From positions 16,646,095-16,710,094 of the forward strand of contig JAKSZU010000004.1 in the NCBI GenBank assembly GCA_026018925.1: a stretch of DNA of 64,000 bases. The letters run 5' to 3'. The stretch's first letter is position 1. The number at the start of each line of letters is the position of its first letter. Under the pieces are notes generated by a model, which did not search any database, had not been told where the DNA came from, and saw nothing but the letters and a program-made list of their open reading frames with translations. The stretch comes from Tupaia tana. Taxonomy: Eukaryota; Chordata; Mammalia; Scandentia; Tupaiidae. Positions 50,001-59,580 of the stretch are shown piece after piece. The position numbers and the translations under genes were made by a program.

Positions 50001-51938
50001 TGAAGAGAGCAAGACCAATATTCAGGATGTGTGGGTTACAAAGTCCATGACATACAGGGTGAAGACATGAATAATGTAGCCTTTCACAGAATAAGCTCTA
50101 AGAGAGACATAGTCAGACTTCCCTGAGGCAAGATGTGACCTTTTCAGGTTCGAAAAGCAGCCCAGGCACTGGCTGGCTCTAGTTCCTCTATCTTCACCCC
50201 TGTTATAATACATCACGCCACAGCAGAGTGACTCCACGTTTGCCTCCTCAAGCACAGGGAATGATCCTATTAATCTGTGTCCCTAACTAGCACAAGCATA
50301 CAGAAAGAACTCAGCAAAAGGTTGTTAAATGAAACTTTGGTCTGATGACTGAAGCAACTGGGCCTCTTTAAAAAGCATGAGTCACTGGGACCAGCAGTTA
50401 GCGTAATGGCTATGTCACTGGACTCCCACGTAGTCGACCGCGGTTCGAGTCCCGGACCCGGCGGCTTAAACTCATGCCGGGCACGTGTGCGTGCGTGCCC
50501 AAGATCCCGAGAGGATAATGGAGGAGAAGGGATTGCGGCGTGGCCATCCCCCCTGGGGGATGATTTCCTGCTTTCTGTCTCTCTGTCTCTCTCTGTCTGT
50601 CTGGCGAGCGCACGCGCCCTATAGCAAAAACCTCTCCAAAAAAAAAAAAAAAAAAAGCATGAGTCAGGGCCAGCATGAGGCATGGAGGTTAAGGCTCTGG
50701 ATTCCACATGGCTGACTGCATGGCTCAAGTCCTGGACCTGGCAGCTTGAAAATCAAGTTGGATGCGTGTATGTGTGTGCCCCAAATCCCTAGGAGACTGG
50801 AGAAGGGACTGCACTGTGGCTATTCTCTTGGGGTAGGATTTCTCATTCTCACTCTCTCTCGCACGTGCCCTATAGCAAAAACTAAAAAGAAAGTATTTGT
50901 CAGATATACACACTAATCATACATTTAACTCTCCATAGTGTGACTGAGCTAAGAAGGGGACTCAAAAGAGGGGCCGTGGATGCATTTCCTGAAAACCTGT
51001 ATAGATTCTTCGAACTAGGGCAACGTAGATAACCTGAGAGAAGTTTCTGAGGTGTTCTAGAACAGCTGCACAGTTAGTGTTGACACTGAATAAAACCACC
51101 TGAGCAGAGTAGAGTGTTAGCTCTAAGCTAACGACATTTCTGCAACAAGGCTTTCAGCATGCAGTCACCCAACACACTCCCTCATAAACCCAGTTAGGAT
51201 CAGGCAGGAAAAGACTGATTCTGTAGCTCAAGAAAGGTTAAGAGGTTTTTTCACAGTCCTGGGAGATCAGAGACTGAACTGCCCTCCTAAATGCCTTGGG
51301 GACTGCGACCGTCTAAGTCTCTTAGAAGATTATCTGTTTTGCTGTGATGTGTCCCATTCCTTGCCCTCAATCCTACCATGTGATCCCACAGCTTTCCCGT
51401 AACTCTTGTGTAATGATCTATTCACGTATCGGTCTCCTTAACGAGACTAAGAGCCCATGGAGGGTGCGGATTCAGTCACTTCTATGTCCCCAATACTGTG
51501 TCCTCTAATAACAGTACAATTGATTCCAGAAGCTGTTTACAGCTCTCATTGTAAAAAATAACTCCAGGGCACCCTAAATGCCACTACGGCTGAAAATTGG
51601 TCTTGCTCTATTGATCCCCACAGTTGTCTGAGCTTCATATTTTCTACTCTGTAGTCACATAGTCTGTACTGGGGCCATGTCCAGATTGGATGAAAAATGC
51701 AAACGTTATAGAGTTGGCCCAATTATTATTTCTTTTTAAAAAATCTTTTAAAAATATATATTTTTTAGAGGATTATTTTATTCAACATTACCTATTTGTT
51801 TTAGTTTGACCAGAGAGGAAGAGAGAGAGAAAGCAAGCAGCCAGGTCTGGGACTCGAACTGTAGTCAATCATGTGGGAGTCCAGCACCCTTAACCACCAT
51901 GCCACCTGCCAGCCCCTAAAAATATATGTATTTTTAAG

Positions 51939-51969
<31 letters not shown>

Positions 51970-54900
51970 GGTATAGGGTGTGTGTGCTTCCCAGAGAGGC
52001 AGAGAGACAGGAAGTGAGAAAGCACCCTCCAGGGGGTATGGCCACACCACAGTCCCTTCTCCTTCATTCTCCTCTCATGATTTTGGGTACACATGCACAC
52101 ACACCTGGCATGAGTTTTAAGCCACTAGGTCCTAGACTCAGGGGTGATTTCTTACTTTCTGTCTCTGGTGAGGACACACATCCTATGGCAAAAATCTCTC
52201 TCTCTAAAATAATAATAAAATTTTTTTTTGAGAGGTTTTTGCTATAGGGCGTGTGCGCTTGCCAGACAGACAGAGAGAGACAGAGAGACAGAAAGCGAGA
52301 AATCACCCCCCGGGGGGGATGGCCACGCCGCAATCCCTTCTCCTCCATTCTCCTCTCGGGATCTTGGGCATGCACGCATACGCGCCCGGCGTGAGTCTCA
52401 AGCCACCGGGTCCAGGACACGAACCGCGGTCGACTACATGGGAGTCCAGCGACATAGCCATTACACTAACTGCTGGTCCCAATAGTAAAATTTTTTAAAA
52501 AGCCACACTACATCCTACTTCCTTCTAAACAAAGACGGGCAAGGTCCTGAGGACCTCCTTGAACACACTGGGTACATGTGCCTATAATCCAGGCTGGCTG
52601 AGACTGGTGGAGGATCATGGTGTAAAGACCCTGTGTGGTATCTCTCTTTCTCCCTCCCTCTCTTTCTGTCTCTTAGAAGAAATAAATAAATAAACTTAAA
52701 AACAATTAGACCGGGGCCAGCAGGTAGTATAGTGGTTAAGGCGCTGGACTCCCATATGGCCAACCACTATTCGAATCCCGGACCTGGTGGCTTGCTTTCT
52801 CACTTTCTCTCTGTCTTTTTCTCTCTGGTGAGCACATGTGCTCCATAGCATACATTTTAAAATAATAACAATAACAATAATAATACATTAAATAATTATT
52901 TCTTAAAAATAAAACAAAAACAATTAGACTAAACAGCTATATCTGATGGACTTTCTATACTGCACTAACCAGTGATATGTGAGCCCTCCAAAGGCAGGCT
53001 CCCTACTTTCAGGAGGCATGCTGATGGGAAGCTAGGGATCCTTTTGCATCTAACGCAGACTTAGGATCATTTGGAAAAAGACATCTACTTTTCTCTGTCC
53101 TGGTTTACCCATTTGGGACATGTTCTCACTACTTTAAATCCTTCCTGTTAGCTTTAGTCTGAGAAAGCAAGGACTGATTATTCCTGAGAGGTCAAGGACA
53201 GAATCTACTTTATGGACAGGGAACACTGAAGTCCCAAGGGCACAATGAAGTCATTCAGAGAGATGGGACAAAGCTGGGTATGGAACCCCAAATCTCAGCT
53301 CTTATGCAGATATTTTAGCCTCTGTACTATCAAGTCCATTCCCTGAAACACGGCCAGGTATCCCCTACTCTGACAGGGTCTGTGCTAGGTGCTATGAATA
53401 AAAAGATAAATAAGAAGAGCCCTTGTAAAGTCATATACTAGTGGGAGATACAGGCACAATGGAATAAATCAAATAATGTAAACTGTATACTATTAAAATA
53501 TAGGTGAACCTGAAACTGTCCTTAAAGAAATCAAACTCGGGCTCGAGTTTGCATATGAAAAGATTCAAAGTCCTCTTATTCTATTCTTTGCCCCTTACTT
53601 CTCCCTTAGGATTTATCGTCCTTATGGTCACTGCCACCAACACACAGGTGAGGCTGTTCTGGTCTACTGTGGACAATCAACCCTCTCTTTAATACCTACA
53701 ACACAGTCACAACGAGGCTGGAACATTCAGACAAAATTACCAGAAAAAGCTCAGAGAGATGACAAAAGGGCAATGAACACAAACAGCATCTGAAATCGGA
53801 TAGTCTGGTTTATAAGACCCTGTTTGTCTTCAACTTAAGGTTCTCTACTGAGTACTTCTCAGCCTGTTTGCAAAAGTCATGTGTTTTCACCTCTTGAAAG
53901 TATCCTCAAGAACTGCACAGGGCATTCTTTCTCCTAAGTTTTTCTTTTCTCATTTGAAGCTGAATGACACTGGGAATACCCACTCCCTCTAAGAAAAAAC
54001 CAAAGGATAGTAGTCTTAACCTATCCCATAGTCCAAAAAGCTTCGTCACTTTACCATAACACATAAGCACAGACAAAACTACACTTGTACACTAGCACAA
54101 TGAGACAAAGTACTTTTCGGGGCCTAGAATATGATGAACTCTTAGGGAGTTGGAGAGCTTTTTTCCAGGAAGCCTATCTGCCCTAACCTAGCGTATCTTC
54201 CTTGCTCTGAAAAACCTGTAGTCCATATAGCTGAACACTCAATTATAACCAATACGATGTAAGCACCTGTAGCTCAGAAATTCTCCCTTTCTAGTACTCG
54301 TCATCCATGCAGCCAGGCATAGGAGACACTCGTGTAGGTGTGGGGGAAAATGTATGTCTAGCTGATAGATGTCACAAACTCCCTCTACTTAGAAGAAATG
54401 GTGCTTTCTGGGTAAGAACCAAAGATCTGATTTGGAGAGTTGTATCAACTTATAGCATGTCTAAGTTGAAACAACCTTACCCTTTCACCTGGAACAGGTG
54501 CAGCTTTCATAGTCTTGATTTTCTAAAACATTCTGAGGAGGATAAATGTCTGATGAAGAGATAAGATATCATCTTCCAGGTCCCATATGCCCAACTGTCC
54601 AGTTCTTGTAGGTACTACTGTAGATAAAAGTGCCTCACACATGGGCTTCAGCTAGTTCCCGGTGCCTACTTGCCAGACTTGTGCTCCTTCAGTATCGAGC
54701 AGCTGACTACAAATGATTCTGTCACATAGGGGCCCTATAATCACCTCCCCGAAAATATTTTCTGTATAGTAGTTTATAAACCAATAGCCAGGGTCTTCCA
54801 GAGATAGAACCGCTGTTTGGAATACCAGAACCATTCCAATGGGAGGTAGCCAGGGACTGACTTACTGCTCTAGGCCTGACAGTAGTCACTTTTGTTACCT

Positions 54901-55874
54901 TTGCAGACTTCTCCCTCATCTATGGCAGAAGGAGTGTAGGAATATACGTATGCATGTGTGTAAGAGAGTGTGTGTGTCTGCATGTGTGTTGTGAATGTGT
55001 TGAGGGCAGGGAATGAAATGACAGGGCAGGTACGAAACTACTATATGCCTCCCTAGAAGACTGCAATTCAGCTCTTGGGGAGAAGTCATATTACATGTTA
55101 GATGACTTTATAGTCCCTCCAACAATGATCAAACGATACTATTTATATAAGCCTTGTCACAGTAGTGTCCTGAGCCATTTGGCATAGAGGTGTGTGCTTT
55201 GTAGCATGGCCAACTTCCTCTGAAAGCAACTCTTTTCTAACCTGATCACACAGCAATTTGGGCAGCAAGAGAATACTACAGAGACCAGCTAATGCCAAAG
55301 AGGAACTGGCAGAGTGGCAGAAACTCAATCACACGTCAGAAAATGGGTCAGTACATTATGGCCCTCAAAACCTGCACCCAAGTGACAAAAAGAAAGAAGA
55401 AGAAGTAGGAGGAGGAGGAGGAGGAGGAGGAGAAGAAGAAGAAGAAAAAGAAATCACTGAATTCCTTTTCTTCCCTAACAGCTATGTCTTGGAGGCCATT
55501 GGGATAGAAAATGATAGGCCCCAACACTGCCTTGACTGCTATGACTCCTATAGGTCAAGAATCTCTTAACCCTCCGCATATCATCTGCTCCCTTAGTGCA
55601 CATTCGAAAGACTGAAGACTCTTAAGATGCACATTATGGGGGCCAGCAGGTGGCATGGTGGTTAAGACGCTGGACTCCCACATGACCAACCACAGTTTGA
55701 ATCCCAGACCTAGTAGCTTGAAAAGCACTCTGGGCACATATACATGCATGCCTGAAATCTCCAAAGGGGACTGGAGAAGGGATTGTGGCATGGCCACAAC
55801 CCCCTGGGGGGTGATTTCTCACTTTCCCTCTCACTGTCTCTCCCTAATGAGCACACACACTCTATGGCTAAAGC

Positions 55875-55919
<45 letters not shown>

Positions 55920-56212
55920 TGTACATTATGTCTCCTGTGATCAAATGCTAAATCTATAAGAGACCTCCATATTTCTAAGCTCCTTGATGATTGGTTTCTT
56001 AACACAAATTTCTTGGTAAAAGAGGATAGTGTCTCTCAAGAGTTGTGCAAGTACAGCCTTTATACCTTAGATGTGAGGTCCCGATGGAAAATGCCTTTGA
56101 GGTGAAGGTAGCTGACGCCCACTGCTATGTCATATGCCAGTTTCACCCTCACAGTCCAGGGCAGATGCAGGTTACTGTCTAGCAACTGTTCCAGGTTCCC
56201 GGAGTTGATATA
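35250..56212 (-). CDS. TESK2: TESK2, testis-specific protein kinase 2 (3' part, seven exons)
   Basis: Dual-specificity kinase of the LIMK/TESK group that phosphorylates cofilin Ser3 and controls actin. Only the part from kinase subdomain V onward lies here; the first exons must lie past 64,000. In order: [20 protein letters not shown], catalytic loop HRDLTSKNCLIKRD, DFGLAEK, activation segment and APE in [11 protein letters not shown], subdomain [15 protein letters not shown], and the C-lobe end [15 protein letters not shown]. The non-catalytic tail has [14 protein letters not shown] and [18 protein letters not shown]. All seven exons join in phase. The tail ends [21 protein letters not shown], shorter than the human end as I recall it, which fits a small indel. 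Introns of 17.4 kb and >7.7 kb hold a minisatellite, MITE and dozens of SINEs. Confidence 0.95.
36000..36087 (+). mobile_element. MIR-like remnant
   Basis: TATCTCATTTTATCAGTAAG and CAGATTCAGAGAAGGG are an inverted MIR pattern in a TESK2 intron. Confidence 0.5.
36104..36132 (+). pseudogene. U6 snRNA 5'-end fragment (tailless retropseudogene)
   Basis: GTGCTCGCTTCGGCAGCACA followed by TATACTA (36106-36132) equals the first 27 nt of U6 snRNA. Perfect 16-bp direct repeats TAGAGTACAGTACTCC flank it at 36088-36103 and 36131-36146. No A tail, no internal promoter beyond the stem, so not a functional RNA gene. Confidence 0.93.
36262..36379 (-). CDS. TESK2: TESK2 exon: kinase C-lobe end
   Basis: 118 nt. 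Encodes [20 protein letters not shown] to LQPTAK. Acceptor CTTCCAG, donor GTAAGA. Confidence 0.95.
36951..37236 (+). mobile_element. Long-form SINE with 18-bp target duplication
   Basis: SINE body 36969-37218. GAAAATGAGGTCCTTCCT is exact at 36951-36968 and 37219-37236. It lies about 90 bp from the exon at 37328. Confidence 0.93.
37328..37414 (-). CDS. TESK2: TESK2 exon [15 protein letters not shown]
   Basis: 87 nt. Encodes [20 protein letters not shown] and LQLTFNCCN. Acceptor ATCCACAG, donor GTGAGT. Confidence 0.95.
37625..37708 (-). CDS. TESK2: TESK2 exon with kinase subdomain IX
   Basis: 84 nt. Encodes [20 protein letters not shown] and PDYLPRTE. Acceptor CCACCAG, donor GTGAGC. Confidence 0.96.
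37952..38036 (-). CDS. TESK2: TESK2 exon with activation segment and APE
   Basis: 85 nt. Encodes [20 protein letters not shown] and RDEPYNEK. Acceptor CCCCACAG, donor GTAAGT. Confidence 0.96.
38058..38356 (+). mobile_element. Long-form SINE 36 bp from a TESK2 exon
   Basis: AAAATGAGCTTGCTG is exact at 38058-38072 and 38342-38356. The insertion begins 36 bp upstream (in gene sense) of the exon at 38036, within the usual branch-point zone. Confidence 0.92.
38534..38616 (-). CDS. TESK2: TESK2 exon with DFG motif
   Basis: 83 nt. Encodes [20 protein letters not shown] to PDVS. Acceptor GACCCTAG, donor GTAAAT. Confidence 0.95.
38860..39085 (+). mobile_element. Composite tRNA/7SL-like SINE
   Basis: tRNA-like head (GATGGCACAGTCGGTAACAG, B-box-like GGTTCAAATCC), then GTGCACATGCTTAGGATCCT and GGAACCCTGTCAGGGG. 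Same layout as at 9022 and 40815. Confidence 0.5.
39100..40215 (-). mobile_element. Four minus-strand long-form SINEs in a row
   Basis: 39100-39345, 39385-39630 (old), 39653-39945 (CpG-rich, with a TTTA run 39653-39695 as its tail) and 39955-40215 (old). All are in TESK2 sense. Confidence 0.78.
40711..41110 (+). mobile_element. Deleted SINE and composite tRNA/7SL-like SINE
   Basis: 40711-40800 joins a short-form head directly to a long-form end (internal deletion). 40815-41110 is a composite with tRNA head CTCTGTGGTGCAGAGGTAA and a 7SL-like middle. Confidence 0.55.
41110..41930. other. Unique TESK2 intron stretch before the minisatellite
   Basis: C/T-rich and of low repeat content. No gene or RNA recognised. 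Confidence 0.4.
41930..43030. repeat. 17-bp minisatellite, about 64 copies
   Basis: Consensus CAGCATACCTGTACGCA. Variants differ at unit positions 6-8 (ATACC, ATTCC, ATACG), with a few 16-bp units lacking one base and TATACACAG variants at both edges. From about 42540 the ATACC and ATTCC types largely alternate, a 34-bp higher-order unit. No unit contains a stop codon in any frame, so all six frames are open. TESK2 intron. Confidence 0.98.
43030..43545. other. Unique TESK2 intron stretch with a local duplication
   Basis: 43165-43345 repeats, with changes, the sequence at 40208-40395 (GCAGCTCAAATCTGTCACCT, later ACAACTCTGGTTAAAGTC), an about 180-bp duplicate 2.9 kb away. Confidence 0.7.
43546..43842 (-). 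mobile_element. Long-form SINE with (ATTC)n and (ATTT)n tail
   Basis: Minus copy; the tail became ATTC and TTTA microsatellites (43546-43595). Ends CACCTGCCAGCCC. Confidence 0.82.
44464..44715 (-). mobile_element. Long-form SINE, old
   Basis: T13 start, body in reverse complement, end CACCTACTGGCCCC. Confidence 0.78.
44742..44811. mobile_element. Mariner-like MITE, second copy, 70 bp
   Basis: TA-flanked, imperfect palindrome sharing AAGTCATGATGCATTTTTGC with the copy at 14451. Confidence 0.65.
45060..45690 (+). mobile_element. LINE-2 reverse-transcriptase remnant
   Basis: The reading around 45133-45363 shows [10 protein letters not shown] in place of the CR1/L2 YADDTQLYI box, later [10 protein letters not shown]-like and DQYENC-like traces in broken frames. 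DNA blocks ATCCATCCTCCTTACTCCTG and GCATGATCTTTGTCAAAGGC fit the L2 3' region. Long dead. Confidence 0.55.
45866..46395 (+). mobile_element. Two long-form SINEs in tandem
   Basis: 45866-46125 has an inner duplication of TATATTGCTGGTTACATTAC near box A. 46136-46395 is CpG-richer with an A/G tail. GGGTGAATT(C) flanks both. Confidence 0.83.
46445..47225. mobile_element. Nested SINE cluster
   Basis: A short form (-) at 46445-46526 and 46766-46850 is split by a long form (+, 46528-46760); CAAGCCACCAG is duplicated at 46516 and 46766. A long-form head (+, 46855-47008) is cut by another short form (-, 47010-47225) with a (TTA)n tail at 47027-47066. Confidence 0.8.
47290..47915. mobile_element. Short form (+), long form (-), short form (-)
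   Basis: 47290-47455, 47456-47708 and 47740-47915. The first two form a head-on inverted pair joined at their A/T tails. Confidence 0.83.
47975..48560 (-). mobile_element. Deleted short form, long form and composite SINE
   Basis: 47975-48095 is a short form lacking its CT stretch. 48110-48375 is a long form. 48385-48560 is tRNA-headed with CTGGCCTGGATCGTGTGCTA, shared with the composite at 60900-61063. Confidence 0.6.
48970..49610. mobile_element. Two short forms (-) and a long form (+)
   Basis: 48970-49130, 49147-49310 and 49362-49610. TCATCATTTTT-like sequence borders the second copy on both sides, a probable target duplication. Confidence 0.78.
49615..50370. other. SINE-free TESK2 intron stretch
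   Basis: Unique, no gene or RNA recognised. A MIR-like trace may be present near 49640-49690. Confidence 0.35.
50371..50666 (+). mobile_element. Young long-form SINE with 14-bp target duplication
   Basis: AAAAGCATGAGTCA is exact at 50371-50384 and 50653-50666. Box A TTAGCGTAATGG and box B GGTTCGAGTCC are perfect, and CpGs are almost all kept. Best candidate in the window for a recent family consensus. Confidence 0.94.
50667..50895 (+). mobile_element. Long-form SINE, old
   Basis: Follows the young copy directly; head GCATGAGGCATGGAGGTTAAGG, body shortened. Confidence 0.72.
50895..51750. other. SINE-free TESK2 intron stretch
   Basis: Unique. No gene, RNA or clear repeat recognised. Confidence 0.35.
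51760..52482. mobile_element. SINE cluster: short (-), long (-), long-form tail (+), long (-)
   Basis: 51760-51915, 51930-52140, 52141-52215 and 52217-52482. The plus-strand tail fragment in the middle suggests an inversion or a partly deleted inverted pair. The last copy is CpG-rich. Confidence 0.75.
52550..52870 (+). mobile_element. 7SL-like fragment followed by a short-form SINE
   Basis: 52550-52690 reads CACTGGGTACATGTGCCTAT, AATCCAGGCTGGCTGAG, GGTGGAGGATCATGG, close to Alu/7SL order. 52712-52870 is a short form with an (AAC/AAT)n tail. Confidence 0.6.
52880..55620. other. 2.7-kb stretch of TESK2 intron free of young SINEs
   Basis: A MIR-like trace lies at about 53205-53330. Otherwise unique, with a (GGA/GAA)n run at 55396-55450. 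No exon of TESK2 or other gene recognised; all open frames are short. Confidence 0.45.
55624..55930 (+). mobile_element. Long-form SINE with a 40-nt A tail
   Basis: AAGATGCACATTATG (55624-55638) and AAGATGTACATTATG (55916-55930) flank it, one mismatch. Uninterrupted A run of about 40 nt at 55878-55917, which suggests recent insertion although the body has lost CpGs. Confidence 0.9.
56066..56212 (-). CDS. TESK2: TESK2 exon with HRD catalytic loop
   Basis: 147 nt. Encodes [40 protein letters not shown] and DLTSK. HRDLTSK is the TESK/LIMK-type loop. Acceptor TTTTGCAG, donor GTATAA. Most upstream TESK2 exon seen. Confidence 0.96.
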
Positions 56213-56689
56213 CTGCAAAACAGAAGGAAAACCCAGCTACCATTTATCAGAAATGTTTAGACCAGGGGTGAAGCCACTAGAGACTAACAGAAAACAGAAA
56301 CTATATGCTTATTTTTAAAAAGTGACCAAGGGCTTATTCTGCATCCAAGCACTATAGTAGGTACTGCACCCAAAGAAACCTTCCTCTGAGGAGATCACAA
56401 TCTATCACTGAATAGAGAGACAAATGACGGTGTGTGGAACATACTAAAATACAGTTACGTACGAGTGTGACAGCACCATACTGTGCTGAGGATAAAGTTA
56501 CTAACGGGGCATGTCAGAGGAACCTGCACGGGGGAAATAAGGAGTTGGAAAGGATGACCTGGGGTAGCAGGAAAAAGGACAGTCCACCCAGAGGGAGCAG
56601 CACATGCACAGTTGCAGGTTACATGCGTGCACATTCAGGAAACTAATTTACTCAATATGCCAGAGTGCGTGTGTGGGAAAATCAGGAAG

Positions 56690-57392
56690 TGAGGCTAAGA
56701 TATATGGGCTTTATTGTGACTGGAAAAGACAAAAGAAGTATTTTAAGCAGGGGAGAAATGGCTATACTAGCTTTGTTTAAAAAGATTTTAGCAGTGGTAT
56801 ACTAGATCAATTAGAATGAAAAATACAGAGAAGGGGTGACAGGTTGGGAGATTATTGCAATAATCCTGGTGAAAGAAAGGCATCTCAGTCAATGCAGTAG
56901 AAGAGAAGTTGGATAAGGCAAGATTCAAAATGTATCTAGATGGCAGAGTCAAATTTGAATCAGAGGCTGAGGGTGAAGAAAAGCCCTAAGATGATCCCAG
57001 GTTATTGGCCCCTAGATTTCATTAGTAAATATCTATAGTTAGATAAGTAGTTTTCTATTTTTTATTTGCCAGTGGGTAAGCCTGCTTGCTGGAGAGAAAC
57101 AGAGAGAGGGAGAGAGACGGGGGAAAGCAAGAAAGCATGGTCACGCTGCAATCCCTTTTTTCAGGATTTTGGGCACATGCACAGCGTGTTCTTTAAGCCA
57201 CTGTTTCTGAGACTCTACCTACATGGTCGGTCAAGTGGGATCTAGTCAACGTAACCACCGGACAATGGGCCGGCCCCAAGAGAGGACAGTTTTTTTTTTT
57301 TTTAAAGAATTATTTTATTTAACTTAATTTATTTGTTTCAATTTGACCAGAGAGGGACAGAGCAAGAGAGAGAGAGAGAGAGAGAGCGAGAG

Positions 57393-57426
<34 letters not shown>

Positions 57427-58093
57427 TGAGAAAGCAAGCCACCAGGTCCAGGATTCGAACCGTGGTTGGCCAAGTGAGAGTCCAGCGTCCTTAACCACCA
57501 TGCCACCTGCCAGCCCCAGAGAGGTTTTTATTTTATTTATTTATTTCTTTATTTAGGGGGGGAGAGGTTTTCGCTATAGAGCATGTATGCTCGCCAGAAA
57601 GACTGAGAGAAAGCAAGAAATCACCCCCAAGGGAGGATGACCACACTGCAATCCCTTCTCCTCCATTCTCCCCTCAGGATCTTGGGTACACATGCACACG
57701 CGCCCAGCATGAGTTTAAGCCACCGGGTCCGGGACTCGAACTGCAGTCGGCTACATGAGAGTCCAGTGATACAGCCATTACGCCAACTGCTGGTCCCGAG
57801 GAGTAGGTTTTTAAAAGAGGTAGTGTTAAAATATAGTGAGTTCATGAGACCAGCAGATGGAGTAACGGTTACATCACTGGGCTTCCACGTGGTTGACTGC
57901 AGTTCAAGTCCTGGACTCAGAAGCTTCAAACTCATGCTGGCTGTGTGTGTGTACATGTGTGCTCAAAATCCTGAGAGGTGACTGGAGAAGGGAATGTGGA
58001 GTGACCATCTCCCCTGGCGATGTCTGTCTCTCTGTTTCTCTTTCTCTCTGGCACGTGTATGTGCTCTATAGCAAAAATCTCTCAATAAAAAAG

Positions 58094-58130
<37 letters not shown>

Positions 58131-58290
58131 ACATATATATATATATATGTACACACACACACATACAGTGAGTTCAGTTGGGACATGAATTTAAGGTACT
58201 TGTGGGACAACTAAGGTAGGGATGTCCTATAAAGAATCATTTTAAAGTTTAGGAACAAAGTCTGGGCAAGAAACTGACATTTAGGAGGCA
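56690..58290 (-). mobile_element. LINE-2 remnant interrupted by SINEs
   Basis: 56690-57040 (GCAATAATCCTGGTGAAAGA, ATGTATCTAGATGGCAGAGT) and 58170-58290 (GAGTTCAGTTGGGACATGAA, GTACTTGTGGGACAACTAAG) look like the same reverse-complement L2 segment as at 10990-11400. Confidence 0.45.
57040..58165. mobile_element. Four SINEs inserted in LINE-2 (-, -, -, +)
   Basis: 57040-57285 old long form; 57295-57515 short form with a (GA)n expansion at 57361-57425; 57530-57797 CpG-rich long form; 57846-58090 long form (+) ending in (TA)n(TG)n(TA)n at 58094-58165. Confidence 0.78.
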
Positions 58291-58479
58291 AAAAAATTGT
58301 ACTGAAAGAGTGACTGATGCCAAGGAACAGATGACATTACCCAGGGGCTAACATGTAAGAGGGGAAATGAACAGAATTCCAAGGAACAGCAAAATGTAAA
58401 GTTACCAGTAGAAAAAGAACAACCAAGTGAGAATATCATCCTAGAAGCTGAAGAAGAACATTTCAAAAAGGAAATGACA

Positions 58480-58725
58480 GGGACCAGCAGATGGCGTAAA
58501 GGTTCTGTCCCTGGACTCACACATAGTTGATAGTGGCTTGAGTCCTGGACCTGGCAACATAAAACTCACGCCACATGCATGTGTGTGCATGCCCAAATCA
58601 CAAGAGAATGCAGGAGAAGGGATTGCAGTGTGGCCGGCTCCCCCTGGGAGGTGATTTCTCGTTTTCTGTCTCTGGCAAGCGTACATACCCTATAGCAAAA
58701 ATCTCTTTTTAAAGAAAGAAAGAAA
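58480..58725 (+). mobile_element. Long-form SINE
   Basis: Complete; head GATGGCGTAAAGGTT. GGAAATGACA and GAAAATGACATAAAG on either side indicate the duplication. Confidence 0.82.
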
Positions 58726-58889
58726 ATGACATAAAGACCAGGTAAGATGAGCTCCGGAAGTGTCCACTGAACTTACAACTAGGTCTGTGAAGTGGTTCCG
58801 ATCAGAGTAAGACAAAGGAATGAGTAGGAGTAAGTACCAAGGAATGAGTAGGAATAAGGCCACGGAAGTACTAAGTGAAGATGTGCTCT

Positions 58890-59150
58890 TTCAACTAATG
58901 TTTATATAGTGTTTACCTGTGCCGGGTACTAGTCTAAGAACTACATATCGTACCTCATTTAATCTGCAAAAGAACCCTATAAGGTAAGTGTACTATTATT
59001 TTCATTTTACAGAAGACATTTAGAGCTTAAACAACTTGCTCAAAGCCACCCAATTATTCAGAGGCAAACTCAAGCAGACTCTCCAGGCTGGCTCCAGGAT
59101 CTGTGCTCTTTATCACTACACTGCATCGGAAAGTCGGAGACCACAACATC
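58890..59150 (-). mobile_element. MIR remnant
   Basis: TTTCATTTTACAGAAGACAT and CAACTTGCTCAAAGCCACCC are the inverted MIR core. Confidence 0.6.
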
Positions 59151-59204
59151 TGAATTAGACAGCCTCATGCAGATCAAGAGCTCAAAATCAAATTTACTCA
59201 TAGC

Positions 59205-59580
59205 TTTAAGCTTCCAGGTCTGGGATTCAAGCTGCACAGATGGATATGGGGGATCCAGCCACCTTACCCACCACACCACTGGCTGGCCCACCCTCACCTT
59301 CTTCCAAGTTCCTCTAAGCCCCTCCCCCCTTTTAAGGTTTGTGTCATAGAGAGTGTGAGCTTGCCAGAGAGAGACAGAGAGACCATGAGAGGAAAAGTAA
59401 GCAATCACCCCTTTGGGGGAAGGCCACGCCACAATCCCTTCTTCTCCATTCTCCTCTCGGGATTTTGGGCATGCTCACACACGTGCCTGGCGTGATTTTT
59501 CAAGCTAGCAGGTCCAGGACTTGAACTGCAGTCAGCTATGGGGGAATCTAATGCCTTAACCACATGTCACCTGCTGCCCC
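59205..59580 (-). mobile_element. SINE head fragment and long-form SINE
   Basis: 59205-59290 is a tRNA-like head only. 59330-59580 is a long form ending CACCTGCTGCCCC. Confidence 0.72.

Noticed and set aside
55258-55569. 103-codon frame with Gly/Glu run
   Set aside because: The run comes from a (GGA/GAA)n microsatellite; no domain or exon signals.
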